A stretch of DNA of 64,000 nucleotides from contig JAQFVV010006704.1 of NCBI GenBank assembly GCA_028023455.1, positions 280,501 through 344,500 on the forward strand. Direction: 5' to 3'. The position numbers and the translations under genes are program-made. Below, one piece after another: positions 10,173 through 22,600 of this stretch (within the stretch, counting starts at the first letter, position 1; every line of letters starts with the position of its first letter). Origin of the DNA: Epiperipatus broadwayi (taxonomy: Eukaryota; Onychophora; Udeonychophora; Euonychophora; Peripatidae). The notes under the pieces were generated by a model. That model worked only from the letters and a program-made list of their open reading frames with translations, made no database searches and had not been told where the DNA came from.

Positions 10173-10287
10173 GTCAAGCAATGTTAGCCGAGAGGTCAGC
10201 ACAGCCGCCTTGCAAGCAAGCAGTTGGTTGCAGACGGTTGTTGCAGGTTCGCCTCCCGGTTGATGCTATGACGTATGAAAAAAAAAA
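10173..10287 (+). mobile_element. tRNA-like SINE, second type
   Basis: The unit begins GTCAAGCAATGTTAGCCGAG with an A-box-like TTAGCCGAGAGG. It has CCGCCTTGCAAGCAAG and GGTTGCAGACGGTTG in common with 30268-30377, a B-box-like GGTTCGCCTCCC, a 3' part GATGCTATGACGTATG and an A10 tail. The copy is flanked by an imperfect repeat (AGAAAGATTTTTA before, AGAAGATTTTA after). A 60-codon open frame across it is an artefact of the SINE. Confidence 0.75.
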
Positions 10288-11368
10288 GAAGATTTTAATA
10301 AATGCTTTATCATTAAAATTATCATTATGCTTTTTAACCATGTCTTATTTTTTTAAGAAATGAAACTTATCTGACAGCAGTAATTTAAAAAAACAGTTTT
10401 ATTAGTGTCTGTTACCAAGAGTTTTATTAGCGTCTGTTACCACATTTTGCTGATATGTGACTTGAGCTGATATTCCATTATCCAACAATGTTTTCTTTGG
10501 TACCTTTTTTTGGCTATCAAATGCACAAACATAAGGATCTATAAGCAATTTACTATTCCTGTTAATATTAAAATCCATGGTGAATTTAATGATCTTAGCT
10601 CTAAGGCAGTTAGCATAGCATTTGTGATATTCATTCACAGTGCAAACTTCTTTTCTATACGTCCTGAATATATTTATAAAAGTAAGATAAAATAAACACA
10701 ACATTTTAAGCAAAAGAAAATCTGTGTGTTTTTTAAAAAATTATTTCTGCAGTTGTAGTAACAAAAAGTGCATTCTTTTTCTTTTTCAAAATATTGAACT
10801 GAGAGCACGTGACTCTCTTTCTTCTAATCCTACCCAATAAGCCATTGTTATCATTTGACAATAATAATTTAAATAAAATATTGCATTTTTTGAATTTAAT
10901 AAATAAATGGGTCACTTGTTCCAGATTTATTCAAAACAATTTTTTTTTTCATTAAACAAATGACCTTCAATTGTTTTCTTTATTTATACACTATAAGGAC
11001 TATAGATGGCAACATGTATACATCACAATATATATATATAATGTCAAAAATGTCTCCTATAGACATATTTAAAAGGAAAACAACATTGTGTGTGTATATA
11101 TATACAGACGTATTTATGTTATAAAGAAGAAAACAAAAAATGATACAAGTAACATTAATTTTAAAGACTGAAATCACTGAAAAATTAGAATTTTACCAGA
11201 AAATTATCTTATTTTAAATAGAAATTATTTGGCTAATATTAATATGATACTTAAAAAATATATATTGTAATATAGTACAATTAAAACTATAATATTTATA
11301 TTTCATATTGTAATTAACAGGGAGATAGGAAAAATATATTTCAAAAATCTAATGAAGTATATAATGGG
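10288..11368. other. No gene seen
   Basis: Overlapping short frames on both strands at about 10402-10713 look like neither a known protein nor each other. GTTACCAAGAGTTTTATTAG / GTTACCACATTTTG near 10410-10450 is a small local duplication. Confidence 0.5.
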
Positions 11369-11727
11369 TTTTTTTTTTATTAAGGAAATATTTATTGGAA
11401 TACAGATTCTATAGATTACATTAGATTACAGCTCTATTCATTTACATTCGTTTTAGTCTTTGTTTACATTGATTGAATTCAACTTCAATTTACATCTCTC
11501 TTTTATCTTGTGTAGTTTTATGTTACATCTTGATCTTTGGTTACACCGCGTCAAATCAAGCAGCCATTTTTCATTTGGTAGTAGGCTTTATCTGTTTTCT
11601 ACTATCTTTGTTTTTTCCGCTTTTCCTCATTCTTCCTGTCATCCTTTTTTCTATCTTCGTACCTTCTTCTTTCTTGTCTCTTCTAGTTTCAGTTGACAAA
11701 TCATTTTATAACTTAGATGCAGTATAA
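11369..11727 (-). pseudogene. Possible retrocopied 3' end (AATAAA plus poly-A)
   Basis: On the minus strand a purine-rich stretch encodes a 44-codon basic tail (including ETRRDKKEEGTKIEKRM and IKPTTK before a stop at about 11566). About 190 bases later comes CAATAAATATTTCC and then a ten-A run at 11378-11369, the layout of a polyadenylated mRNA end. This could be a retroposed transcript, or simply a chance AATAAA next to a T run. No known protein is recognised. The opposite-strand hydrophobic frame at 11473-11727 is its shadow. Confidence 0.25.
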
Positions 11728-13438
11728 TAGTTGGAAACTTATTACAGTAAATCGCAGTGTTTAAAAATGATATCTTCAACATGTTTGCAAAATAATGAAA
11801 ATAAATTCTTGAAAAAATTTTCTCATTTAAAATAAATTAAAAATGAACCGAGGAACATTTTTTTTTCTATTGTTATTATTAAATCTATTTAGTTATCTAG
11901 ATAATATAATTATCATTTTAAATATACATCACTCATTTATTAATCATTCATTTATTTGCTAATCAAATTAATCAGACATTTTTTATTTGTCTATGCTTTT
12001 TTCCTCTAATAAATCCAAATCTGTTTTGATACTTATCAATCTATTTGTTTATTTTTTTATTTATCTCCATACTATTTTTATTATACAACTGTAACTTATC
12101 GTTAAATCTAACCTTCCATATTTTTCCTCTTCATCTTTCTATCTATTGATCTACATATACATACTTTTAATAAATGAATAAATCCTGCTAGACAAAAAAT
12201 TCGTACTTGTTATTATAATAAAATGTCAGATAAATGATTTTCTGTCAAGCCAGATGTGACATGGTGTGATGACTGGAATAAGGATTGCTAAAATGTATAA
12301 AATAAAAAATAGAAAAGTTTTATTGCTAGAAAATCAGCAATTTATAAGCTTTAAAGATTTGTTCGCATAAACTATATATATACACCAATTTGTAATTGAT
12401 TTTAATACTGGAATAAGTTTGGATGATTATTTAATTTTTATTTCTATAAATGTTGCAGTTGTGTAACTGTCATTAAGTTTTCTCTAAAGTTTTTTAGTTT
12501 TTTTTATTTTAAATAATACCAATTAAGATAATGGATAATCATATAATAGCCACTCTGGAATACTTGTTGATACGTAAGGGAACCACCGAAGCACTACTGA
12601 AAATTTCAAATGATAAATGGAACAATTAGCGAGAATGAGGTTTTTTGTTATTATTGTTTACAAAAAAAAAAAAACTTAAATAATATATATTATGTAAACA
12701 AAATTAAATAATGAATAAAATATGTATATTTTTTTTAAAAAATGAGATAGTGTAGTTCACAGATGGTTAAAAAATTTAAACATTTAATTGAACAAATACA
12801 CAAGACAAAGAAAAATATAGGGATTAATTTTACAAATACAAATTTCATAATAAGAAGGAATATTTTTTAAAAAATTAAGGTTGCGAATAAACAAAAAGAA
12901 AAAAATACAAATTAAGTTGTACAAAGTAATTGAACAAAGAAAAAAGAAGAAAAATATAAAATGAATTGTGCTGATAATTTTAAAAATAAAAATAAAAGAT
13001 ATGACAAAATATTGAAATCCGATGCAGTTGATAGCCACTTATCAGAATGGTTCACTGAGCTGATTGCTCATTCTCTTTTGACTATAGAAATTAGAGCCAA
13101 CTTGCTGCTGTGCTTCCCACAGAAACAGAAACAATTTAACCCCCTCTTACTTTCAAGTTACAAAGACCAGTATTAAAAACTTTTTACCCTCTCTGCATAC
13201 AGATCATAAATATTAAAGGTTGACATATTTGGAGAATAATGAAATAAAAATTGTTACAATTTATGTTTTCATTTTGATTTTTACTATTTCTTACAAATGC
13301 AAATACAGATAAAATTAAAATAAATCTACCTTTTTTTCTATTTTTCAATGAGCAGTGTTGGAGAGATCTTCATACCATATATGTGCACATAACATAAATA
13401 TTGTAAAAAGTGGTTTGTTTGTTTTTCATATATAAAAT
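11728..13438. other. No gene seen; A+T-rich spacer
   Basis: The frames at 12784-13038 (minus) and 12961-13176 (plus) overlap and have composition-driven proteins. I see no family signature. Confidence 0.55.
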
Positions 13439-13491
13439 GCGTTGACTGGGAAGTAAACCCGAGCCTGTGCTAACCAATAGGCCACCAACGC
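13439..13491 (-). mobile_element. tRNA-Gly-type SINE remnant lacking the anticodon arm
   Basis: The minus strand reads GCGTTGGTGGCCTATTGGTT at the 5' end and AGTCAACGC at the 3' end. The acceptor stem (GCGTTGG/TCAACGC) is better preserved than in the 2084-2154 copy, but the region between the D arm and the T arm is deleted, leaving 53 bp. Confidence 0.7.
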
Positions 13492-13521
13492 TAATGCTTT
13501 CATTAAAAAAAATGTATTATT

Positions 13522-14317
13522 TCATCATCATTTTCAACCATTATCAATTCACTGCAGGATTAAGATCTCTCCATATTTAATCCAGATTTTCCAATCCATA
13601 GCTATATTCATCTCTCTTCTCCACATCACACTAACAAACTTTCTTCTTTTATCTATTTGATGAACATGTGATTTCTTTCTATATTTTTTATAATCTCATG
13701 GGACTCATTTTTAGAGTTCAACTGTTCATTTATTAACATTTTTTTTTAAATATGTCCAACCTAAGTCAATTTTAATCTTTAATTCTTTTAATGATATAAG
13801 GTTTTTTTTTTCATTTAAGCTTTAACTTTTGATAGCCTCTTGTTACTGCTAATTATATCTCTCTATATGTGGAGTCTCTATGTTACTCTTCTGTTAAGTG
13901 TCCACATTTCAAATCCATAAATAAAAACTGGTAAAACATCTTATAAAAGCTTCCTTTTCAAATACATAAACATATTCTAGTTTAGTATTAAACTATTTTT
14001 ATTAAAAGCATTTTATTTAACTTTGTTCATCTATAATAAATAATCTTACTAAGGTATGTAGTTGTTAATTTTCAATTATTTGATTATTATAATTTTTTAT
14101 TCTTTTGCAAAAACACATTGTATATTACTTTAACCTTTTTTTGGTATTTAATTCTTCTTTCCTACTTTCATCTGGGAACTCTTGCAACATTTCTAAAAAT
14201 TCTGATATTATATTTACAAAAATGGTCACAATTCTCTGCAAAATCTAAATGACTTAAAGAATCTCCATGTGTTCTTGCTCTTTTAGTTTTATATTTTAAC
14301 TTACAAAATATTTCTTT
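13522..14317 (-). pseudogene. RTE LINE copy 3, 3' part
   Basis: This matches the 3' 800 bp of the RTE copies at 25232-28487 and 42771-46070, from the terminal CATCAACCATTATCAATYCA boundary (minus-strand tail) up to the segment just downstream of the RT catalytic region. It is heavily mutated, with many stops in every frame. The match stops at about 14317 and resumes at about 17241, so it is one element interrupted by an insertion. Confidence 0.8.
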
Positions 14318-17240
14318 GAATACAAGTATAAGTTATATACTGAACTTTAAATGTAATTAGATGGGATTTAAACACAAACTTTCAAGCTCCCTTCAGCTAT
14401 CGACTCCATCTTATATAACCAACACACATGACCACATACATGTGAAAAAGATAAACGATCTGCAATATACATATTTTGTGCTGAACCAGTAACAATCACA
14501 CTTAGTCCATATCATCATCTCCTGTACATCCATATATGATCAGAACTCAGTTTATATTAAGATAACAAATCTTCAAACTTTAATGGACAGGTTTCAATCT
14601 TCTCCATCCTCCAATTATTCAACCATTCATATTATTGAAAGTCTGATGATGGAATGCTCAAAGCTCTTGTTGATTCCAATATATCAGAAATCATTTAAGT
14701 TTTTTACATTTATATAGTCATGTGCATTGGTTATATAAGATGAAGTAGGTATCTGAAAGGAGCATGAAAGTCTGTGTTCAAATCCTCTCTAATTATATCT
14801 AAAGTTCAGTATATACATTATACTTATATTCAAATATTACAGATTCTGCCTCAATTCTACATCCTCTTTTGTTTATTTAAATGGACACATTAAGGTCCTA
14901 TATATGAGAAGTGACAGTGACTTCAAATCAACATGGGTATGATAACAATGTTGGAATCAATAAGATCTTTGAGCATTCCATAATCAAATTTTTAATAATA
15001 TGGGTGGCTGAAGAGTTTAAAGGTGGAGAAGATTGAAGCCTGTCCATTAAATTTTGAAGATTTGATATTGTAATAAAAGTTGAGCACTTATTATATTGTA
15101 ACCAGTTGGTTACATAGCTGTACTGGAAAAATAAATTAGATAGTCGGCAGCATGTTCCTCAGGTTTGAGAATAAAAAATAATATTAAGGTCTTTAGAATA
15201 TGGCTCTAGATATAAGCCTAATGGTTTTGATTAATATACAAAATAAAATGATCACATTGTGATTTACAAGATTAATACAAAATTCAAGTTATTCCATTGA
15301 TTTACAATACTTCTTAATAGGTTTCCATAAATGCATATATATATACACAGACATGCATTTTATAACATACAAGGAATACATTTCAATTGACATCTAATAA
15401 AATTATAAATAACTAAAATTTTATATTTGTGTTCTATTTGACACTCATTGATATATACACACACACACAGAGAGTGCAGTACAATTTGAAATGGACCTAT
15501 TCAAATTGACATTTAATAGTAAAAAATGATTACATTTCACATGTCTATTTAACAATCATTGATATATATGTGCACATATAGGTGTGTGCATGTAATTTCT
15601 TAACATATTTGACTTGTTACAAAATAAACATTTTTAACTGTCACTTTTCAAATTGTCAAAATAATAAATGGCATTAATTTTTATAACTAACTCCATTTTG
15701 AGTATACATAAAATAATTCACACATACACATGTGTATCAATAATAATAATAAAAATCAGTTTATCAAATTCTATTACAGCTTTCTTATATATTTTTTTGA
15801 AAGTTTATAAAAGTTCTTTTTTCATTGAAAATAAAATTGATTATTGTTAATTAATTATAATGCATTTAGAATCATCTTTAAATTGATCCCAAAAAAATTG
15901 TGTTGGTCAATGAATTCAATCATTTCATTCAGTCAAAATTTTACTTGTGTTATTTTTAAAAAAATAGATTTTAAAATAATATTCTTCTATATATATTTCA
16001 TGATCATAGGTTGCTTCTATAAAAGATTTTAAAATATCTTTTAAATGTTAATTTTGATTCTTAAAGTTTTTTTTTAATCCAAGCAGAATTATTTATTTGC
16101 TTTACTCTTTTTTTTAAAATATGAGTTTAAATGATTTAAGATAATACTGTTCTATATTATATATATCTCTAATTTTTAAATGTCATTTCAGACCAAAGAA
16201 TATTAAAATAAAATAACTCACTGTATATATACATAATGTGTTTATCTGTGATTTCCTGAATATATAGATAAACAGCAGCATATGTATACTAATTTTTTCA
16301 TCAAGCTTTCTCTTGGTGAGCTTGGTTTTGGTGATTATCATTATCAGGCAAAAATAATCCAGGTATGATTGGCATTTTCTTGGTTCCATGTAGACCTCAG
16401 GCCAGAAAACTGTCTTGTCCACATTTAAGGCTACAAATTTCAACACAAAGAAGTGGGTCATTTCCTCCATGTGAATTCAAACTCCACTATTGAACTGTAG
16501 AACAGCTGTTTTATCCTGTATTGACTTCAGCTACAGGAGCTATTGTTTATAACTCTCCAAACACTAACTCTGATAACCAACTGCTTTATAAAAGTATGAA
16601 GACAAGAACTGTCTTTGAATAAATTACTATCCAAACTGAACTGATATTTTTATCAGACATTTTATACAATTATTTGGAGATGATAAAAACACCTTAATTG
16701 AAAACAGTTTTTTATCTCTCTAATCCCTTTTAAAAACAAGTTTGAAATTTTTATCAAAGAGTGATATATGTTTTTACTTAGAGAAATTTACCAATTAAAA
16801 GATTTCAAAAATAATGTTTTTAAATTCAAAATCAGAATTACAAATAATATTTAGTAGACCTTTTTAACTGTTTAATTTATAATAAAATTCTATTTTAAAT
16901 TCATAATTATTTCATCTTTTACTTATTTCAACAAAATGTAGAAAAATATCTACAAAATTTTTGCCTGTGTTTATTTGTACTTTTCCTTTATTTTATATAT
17001 ACACACATATATATATGTGTGTGCATGCACAATTATGTTGCTGTCTGCCATGTAACCCAACCGGTTGCAATATATGTGTGGAAGATGGTAATCTGAACTA
17101 ACTGATGAGTACAGGTTCAGCATGAAATACATATATTGGAAATCATGTGGTCATATGTATTGGTTATATAAGATAGAGTGGATAAGAGAAGGGATCTTGA
17201 AAGTCTGAGTTCAAATTCCCTCTAATTACATCTAAAATAG
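14318..17240. mobile_element. 2.9-kb insertion bounded by inverted F1 repeats, splitting RTE copy 3
   Basis: The insertion begins with an F1 repeat (GATGGGATTTAAACACAAAC and GACTCCATCTTATATAACCA) and ends with an inverted F1 copy (GAGTTCAAATTCCCTCTAAT near 17207-17226). It replaces no RTE sequence that I can see. The first 800 bp is itself an inverted F1 pair (arms 14318-14690 and 14700-15100). The interior (15120-16990) has a local near-duplication of about 125 bp at 15360-15600 but no recognisable gene; a 95-codon minus frame at 16183-16470 is unsupported. The structure could be one TIR element or nested copies. Confidence 0.6.
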
Positions 17241-18310
17241 TTTTTGTAAAATTTTTAAAAAATATTTTGGGGATATGGAATCATCCTGTTTCAGCTAATG
17301 TATAAATATTTTTCAGAATATGACAATATCCTGGGTCTATATTTTGATACTTCAAAAGTTTAATGGCCATGGGAATATTTATAGGGTAATTTTTTTTATA
17401 TAATTTATAAATCAAAGTACAATTGCAATACGTAATCATTATGCTATTGTATGACAGAGCCAAAACCATTTTTAAATCAAAATTGTTCTTTTGGTTGATT
17501 AGAATTCAACATTTACTCTAAAGGATTTATATAGAACTGAAAAGAAGACTAATAACTCTGTAACTGCTAATATTGTATCATATTTTTTATATATCAATAT
17601 TACTTCTGTTTTTATTCACCTGATATGTCTTTATTATTTAGATATTTTGTATATAGTTTTATCAACAATTTGCTATTTATTTATTTACATCTTTTAATAT
17701 AACAGTAATAATTCCATTACTTTCTGTAGCTTTTTCCTTCTTCATAGATTATTTTTAATGTTTTGGCAAATGGGAAGATGTTCTAATCATTGTGGTTATT
17801 TTATTGTTCTTTATTTCTACATAATTATTTATAGAACTCTTCTACATTTTTTGATTTGGATCATCAGGATGTTTTTTTTTATTAATAACTTTATTAATAA
17901 CAAACTATATACAAATACTAATATATTTACAATAGAATAAATTTATGTTACATAAGCAAAAGAACTCTTCTATTTATTTCATGACATCTGCCTCTTTTTT
18001 ATAATAGTTCCATTTTTTTCTTCTTATTGCTGAAAAACTTTTTTCAATAACAAAATATTGTTTTATATTGTTTCAAACTTTTATTCTCTTTCATAGCTTT
18101 CGTGCCAATTCACAATTATATTTTTATATCACTATTAGCACTTTTTCATATCATTTTAAAGCACTCCTAATATTTAATTTTTTTTAATGGATTATTTTTA
18201 ACATTTGCCTCTTCCTTCTGTTTTTCATATATTGCTTTTTCTAAATTTAAAATTTATTGGGAAATTGTTGCTTTTTTGTTATTTAAATAGAAAGTTCAAA
18301 ACTATTCCAA
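17241..18310 (-). pseudogene. RTE LINE copy 3, 5' part (RT region)
   Basis: This is the continuation of copy 3. On the minus strand it carries degraded versions of the segments encoding the palm and upstream RT region seen intact at 44200-45200, for example the DPGYCHILKNIY stretch near 17340-17290. It ends at about 18310, where similarity to the other copies is lost, so the element was 5'-truncated before decay. Stops and indels are everywhere. Confidence 0.75.
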
Positions 18311-18908
18311 AGCATGAGCATGCACAAATAAATTTCATTTCTTTTACAATAATCTATAAGATCTAAAAATTATTTCAAAAATGAAAGTTCAGAAATTATA
18401 GGTATAACTGTAGATAACAATAAATCAAAACACTTTTATATAAAACATTTTGAAAAGTATTATTTGCAGAAAAAAAAGATATAAAATAAAGAAAATAGAC
18501 ATGAAAACTGAAATCCATTGAGAATTCATCATATTTTTTAATTAAACTAATTAATAAAAGTTAAAGTAAATTAAATTTAAATTATTTAGAAAAAAAAACA
18601 TGATCACAAGCTTTTTTTAAAAAAAAAGTGTTCTAACAAGAAAAGATGGAGTGAGGGGATTTTAAAATAATTTAAATTTTAATTTAATTTTACTCTTATT
18701 AATAATTCACTTTAATTAAAAGTCAAGAATATTCAACTGATTAAAATTTTTAATATTTATTTCTAATTTAAATTTTGAAAAGTTCTATATCATAAAATAT
18801 TTAGCCAAAGTATATTATTAAGTGTTTCAACACATCTATCATAATTCATCCTATTCTTCATCATTTCCTCAAAAATAACACATTTTTATTAAATTTTATC
18901 ATCATATA
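18311..18908. other. No gene seen; A+T-rich spacer
   Basis: Nothing recognised. Confidence 0.6.
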
Positions 18909-18923
18909 TACATTTTTGCTTTT

Positions 18924-19016
18924 TTTTTTTATATGTAAAAGCATTCATCAGGAAGTGAAACCAGGCCAACTGCTTGGAAGGCAGCTATGCTAACCAAAAG
19001 GCCACCAGTGCTTCAT
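18924..19016 (-). mobile_element. tRNA-Gly-derived SINE with 15-bp TSD
   Basis: The minus strand carries GGTGGCCTTTTGGTTAGCAT, the anticodon arm CTGCCTTCCAAGCAG and a mutated T arm, then an A-rich tail. A perfect 15-bp direct repeat TACATTTTTGCTTTT occurs at 18909-18923 and 19017-19031. It is the same family and layout as 2065-2156. Confidence 0.85.
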
Positions 19017-19031
19017 TACATTTTTGCTTTT

Positions 19032-20689
19032 GAAATAGAAATTCATATAACATCACAAAACTAGCCAAAAACAAAATATTGCTAAAATTCTTCCACATCC
19101 ATGGTTTAATTTATTAACAAATAGATGTCAAGTGAAATTCAACTAAACATACCATATATATATATACACCCACACAAAATAAAATAGTTTTCCCATCATT
19201 CATATCAAAAATCAACTTCCTTTAATATCAAAGGTCTTCATAAAATTGATGACCTCAGAATCAAAAAATGTTATCATCAAAGTTTCTTTACTTTTCTTTT
19301 TAATTGACTTTTTTTTATATAAAAGATGTTAATAAGTAAAACCATGACTGTAGAAGAATTTTACTAAAAAACATTTTATGGCCTAGTATTGTAATGTTAT
19401 ATGAATTTCTATTTTATTTACAATTATGGTATAGCATTACACAATTTATTTTTTACATTGTTCTCTAAATCCATATCTTTAAATAAATTGTTTTTTCTTC
19501 TTTTTTTCAAATTGTCCATGTTTTTTATATATACAATAATATTCCACACAAAATATTTAGCATATTTGTATCTTATATATAAAATCTGTATTTTTTCTGT
19601 TGTCTGATCGGTGAATGAATGTTTATCCTAATGATGTCACAACCATTACATTTATATGAAGAAATAATTCTGCCAGTAAATTAAAAATGCTGGGAAAAAA
19701 TAAGTAAGAGTGCTTTTAACTGCAGAGATATATTATATATTTTACAGTTCCTCTTATCCATCTGCAGAAACATTCACAAATGCTAATTCATAATTTGACA
19801 TTAAGGCACTCTGTGCTTTCAAGGTCTATCAATCCCCTAATAGATGAATGACATATTTAGCAATTTTAATGAACTTTTATAAATAAATTAGCAATAAAAA
19901 ACATATTTATATTAAATCTTAAAAATTTTTTTAAATCAACCAATTAAAAAAAATGATGTCCTTTCCATAAACAACCAATCAAAAAAAAACTATTACAAAA
20001 ACACTGACTAATTTGATTAAAGTAAAATACATATTGGAAATGCTGTCAAATTCAAATTGGAAAAAAAAAAACCTTTAAATTGTTTAGTAATTTTTTTATT
20101 CAGAAAATATAAAAGTATAGTGTTAATTTTTTAAAAATAAAATAAGTTTTGGTGTTAGGTACATAAATAATTAATGAAAATCTGAAATATATAATTACAA
20201 AACAATTACTAAAATGAATGTTATAGATATACAGATATTTCTATAGATTTTGAAAAATTGTAAGTAAAAATTAAATAAAGTAATAAACATATAATTGAAT
20301 ATTTTTACTAAAAATGGATAAGAATCAGGATAATAATGAGACACCATGAATAGTAAAAAGTCATTTAAATAGGAAACCAATTAAAGGTTGAAGAAATTAT
20401 GTATCTCAAAGTGAGGCAGAAAAACAATAAGAATCAGATCGGAAAAAAAAATAAAGTGCTCAAAAAAATGAATCTATGGAATAAAGAAATATCAAAGAAA
20501 AAAATGAAAAAATTAATCATCTTTTCAATGATTACATTATTTAGCAAACTTTAATATTATTAATAGTAAATAATGAGAAAATGAATCACCTTCTCAATGA
20601 ACACAGCATCTAGCAAATTTTAACATTGCTAATTATAAATGATAATCCAATGAATCCATTGCTCAGCAATATGATTGCTTAACTCAAAA
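19032..20689. other. No gene seen; A+T-rich spacer
   Basis: At 20500-20640 a short motif (AATGAGAAAATGAATCACCT and neighbours) is loosely duplicated. There are no supported frames. Confidence 0.55.
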
Positions 20690-22030
20690 TATAGCTTCTC
20701 ATGATGATCAATCAGAATTATGTATGTCACAAGATCCATCTCTTGGAGTTTTATGATAAATATTAATTGAAGCACAAAGAGGAATTGCAAATTACCCTGT
20801 TAATGATGCAAGAAGGCATTCTGAATATGCTAGAACAAATATTCAAGAACAAATTCAAGAAAACTTTTATTTAGAAAAAAAGAAATTGATTATTACAGCA
20901 CATTCATGTGGATCATTGAATATTATTTGTCAATTTTAGAGCTCTTAATTTATATCTGAAAAAACAAAGTGATGGAAAATTCAATAGTTGTTGTAAGGTA
21001 AAATAAAATTACTATTGCATACAAGCTTTCCACAATATCTTCAAAATATTATGTCTAATCCAAATGCACATAAGTATCAAAATTTCAAAGATAATATTAA
21101 GATTTTATAATAATGCTATTGCTTTTGCCTCAATGGGTACTAAATTAGCAGGAAATGTTTTAAGTCATGGACTCTATTGTTTTCAAATTAAAGGACAATT
21201 TTATCATAAAACATCACATTTATATCCTGCTAAAGATGAAGAAAAAAGATATGGACCATTATATGTAATAGATAGTGATAATCATCAATACAATTTACTA
21301 ACTCCTAATAAAATACCAATGATATTTCAGAATGATGAAGGTTAACCAACATTTGAGAATAATATTCAAATTTATCCATGCAAGATCAACAACCATTTAT
21401 AAATATTAATATTCTCATCCTAAATTTGGATCCAATGGCATATCCAATTTTTTTTATCCAACACAGAATTAGTTGAAATACAAATCTTAGAACTGAAGTT
21501 TATCCTGGGTCTGGAATTGGTGAATGAAACAAGACATTGATACTGCAGGTTAAAGTAGCACAGACATCTATACATCAAGAAGTTTTAATCTGATTTTAAA
21601 TAGAGGAAATCTCACTCAACAATGGATTGTAGATTCATATTTACAAGTTGGCACAAGCAATTTAAAATTTATTAAACATCAGCAAAAAAACCTCAGTGTT
21701 GAAAATTACATTGGATTAATGAATTATATTGATGGAATGCTGTTACTACAGGAGAACAAATAGGAAGAGTAGTTCTATTACCATCATCATTTTAAGGCTC
21801 TCTCAGAAATATGCTGAAATGTTATAATAATAATAATACATAGGACATTGTTATAAAATTTAGAAAACCAGATGTTTTCTGTAGTTTTATTTGCAATGGA
21901 AAATGGCCTGAAATACAATTAAATTTATTACCAGAACAAAATTCATCTAATAGACCTAATTTAGCAGTTCGAGTTTTTAAGATAAAGTTAAAAGCATTGC
22001 TAAAAGATATCATATGTAGTGAACTTTTTG
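20690..22030 (+). pseudogene. Helitron Rep/helicase N-terminal domain relic
   Basis: The Helitron N-terminal domain is spread over several frames in the right order. A 57-codon piece (20769-20939) contains ARRHSEYART and CGSLN. Then comes QYLQNIMSNPNAH, followed at about 21100 by RFYNNAIAFASMGTKL, VLSHGLYCFQIKGQFYHKTS, LYPAKDEEKRYGPLYVIDSD. Later pieces are RGNLTQQWIVDSYLQVGTSN, LSVENYIGLMNYIDG, QIGRVVLLPSSF, RKPDVFCSFICNGKWPEI (Rep motif 1 region) and LAVRVFKIKLKALLKDI. Family proteins continue with a pattern such as FQKRGLPHAH carrying the HUH metal-binding histidines; here similarity ends just before that point, so the catalytic part is absent. Several stops and frameshifts make it a dead fragment. 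Helitrons transpose by rolling-circle replication. Confidence 0.85.
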
Positions 22031-22254
22031 GTAAATATAGTAATCTGTAAAAGTAAGTTAAAATTTTTTCACTTAGTTTAATATATTGATATTTTATTAT
22101 ACTATATTTAATAAACTGTTTATTATGAGTATTTTATGCAAAAAAGGTAATTCAACCCTCAAGCATATTTTATGAGAAGGAAGTAATTCTGCCATTAATA
22201 GACCATAATTATTATCGTTATCAGTAATATTGCTTAATTCACATATTAAAACAT

Positions 22255-22345
22255 GTGATGTGATGTATTATGGCTTCTCCTTAAACGAAGTCAAGAATAT
22301 CTCAGCAATTATGCCCAGATAAACCTGTTAGCCACTTTATTTTAC
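22255..22345 (-). repeat. LINE 3' tail, copy A
   Basis: A block of about 90 bp ending (minus strand) in ATCACATCACAT repeats also occurs in the same orientation at 41424-41513. It follows the LINE coding relic at 22362-22600, so it is most simply that LINE's 3' UTR and tail. Confidence 0.7.
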
Positions 22346-22361
22346 ATTCCCCACTCTAAAT

Positions 22362-22600
22362 TTACCCATAATCTGCTCTATCCCATTTCCACAACATAAT
22401 CTTTGTCAACTCTATAACCTTTACATATAAATCCCCCTTATCTTTTTCCAAACCCAGCTTAATAAAAACCAATAATTCACTTTCTGTATAATCACTCTTT
22501 TCATATTTATTTTTCCACAACTTCATTATATGTACCCTTTCTGTTTTCAAACATTTACATTCAATTAACAAATGCCTAATATTTTCTATTCCTTAGTCTA
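22362..22600 (-). pseudogene. LINE polyprotein C-terminus
   Basis: The minus strand has an uninterrupted 69-codon frame, MLIECKCLKTERVHIMKLW to WDRADYG, ending at 22362. In the frame just upstream, LEKCLD and IENIRHLLIECKCL follow after one stop. The pattern C..C...E.IRHLLxEC.....R is the terminal zinc-knuckle layout of several non-LTR retrotransposons (the family form HLLLECxxxxxxR). The element is truncated 5' of this point, and the following 90 bp is its putative 3' tail. Clade not assigned. Confidence 0.55.

Noticed and set aside
10181-10363. 60-codon frame starting MLAERSAQPP
   Set aside because: It is the tRNA-like SINE read through its A tail.
11460-11727. Hydrophobic 78-84 codon frames resembling a multi-pass membrane protein
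   Set aside because: Overlapping frames from a pyrimidine-rich strand; hydrophobicity follows from T-rich codons.
16183-16470. 95-codon minus frame
   Set aside because: No domain or conserved motif; lies inside the F1-bounded insertion and ends in a composition-driven tail.
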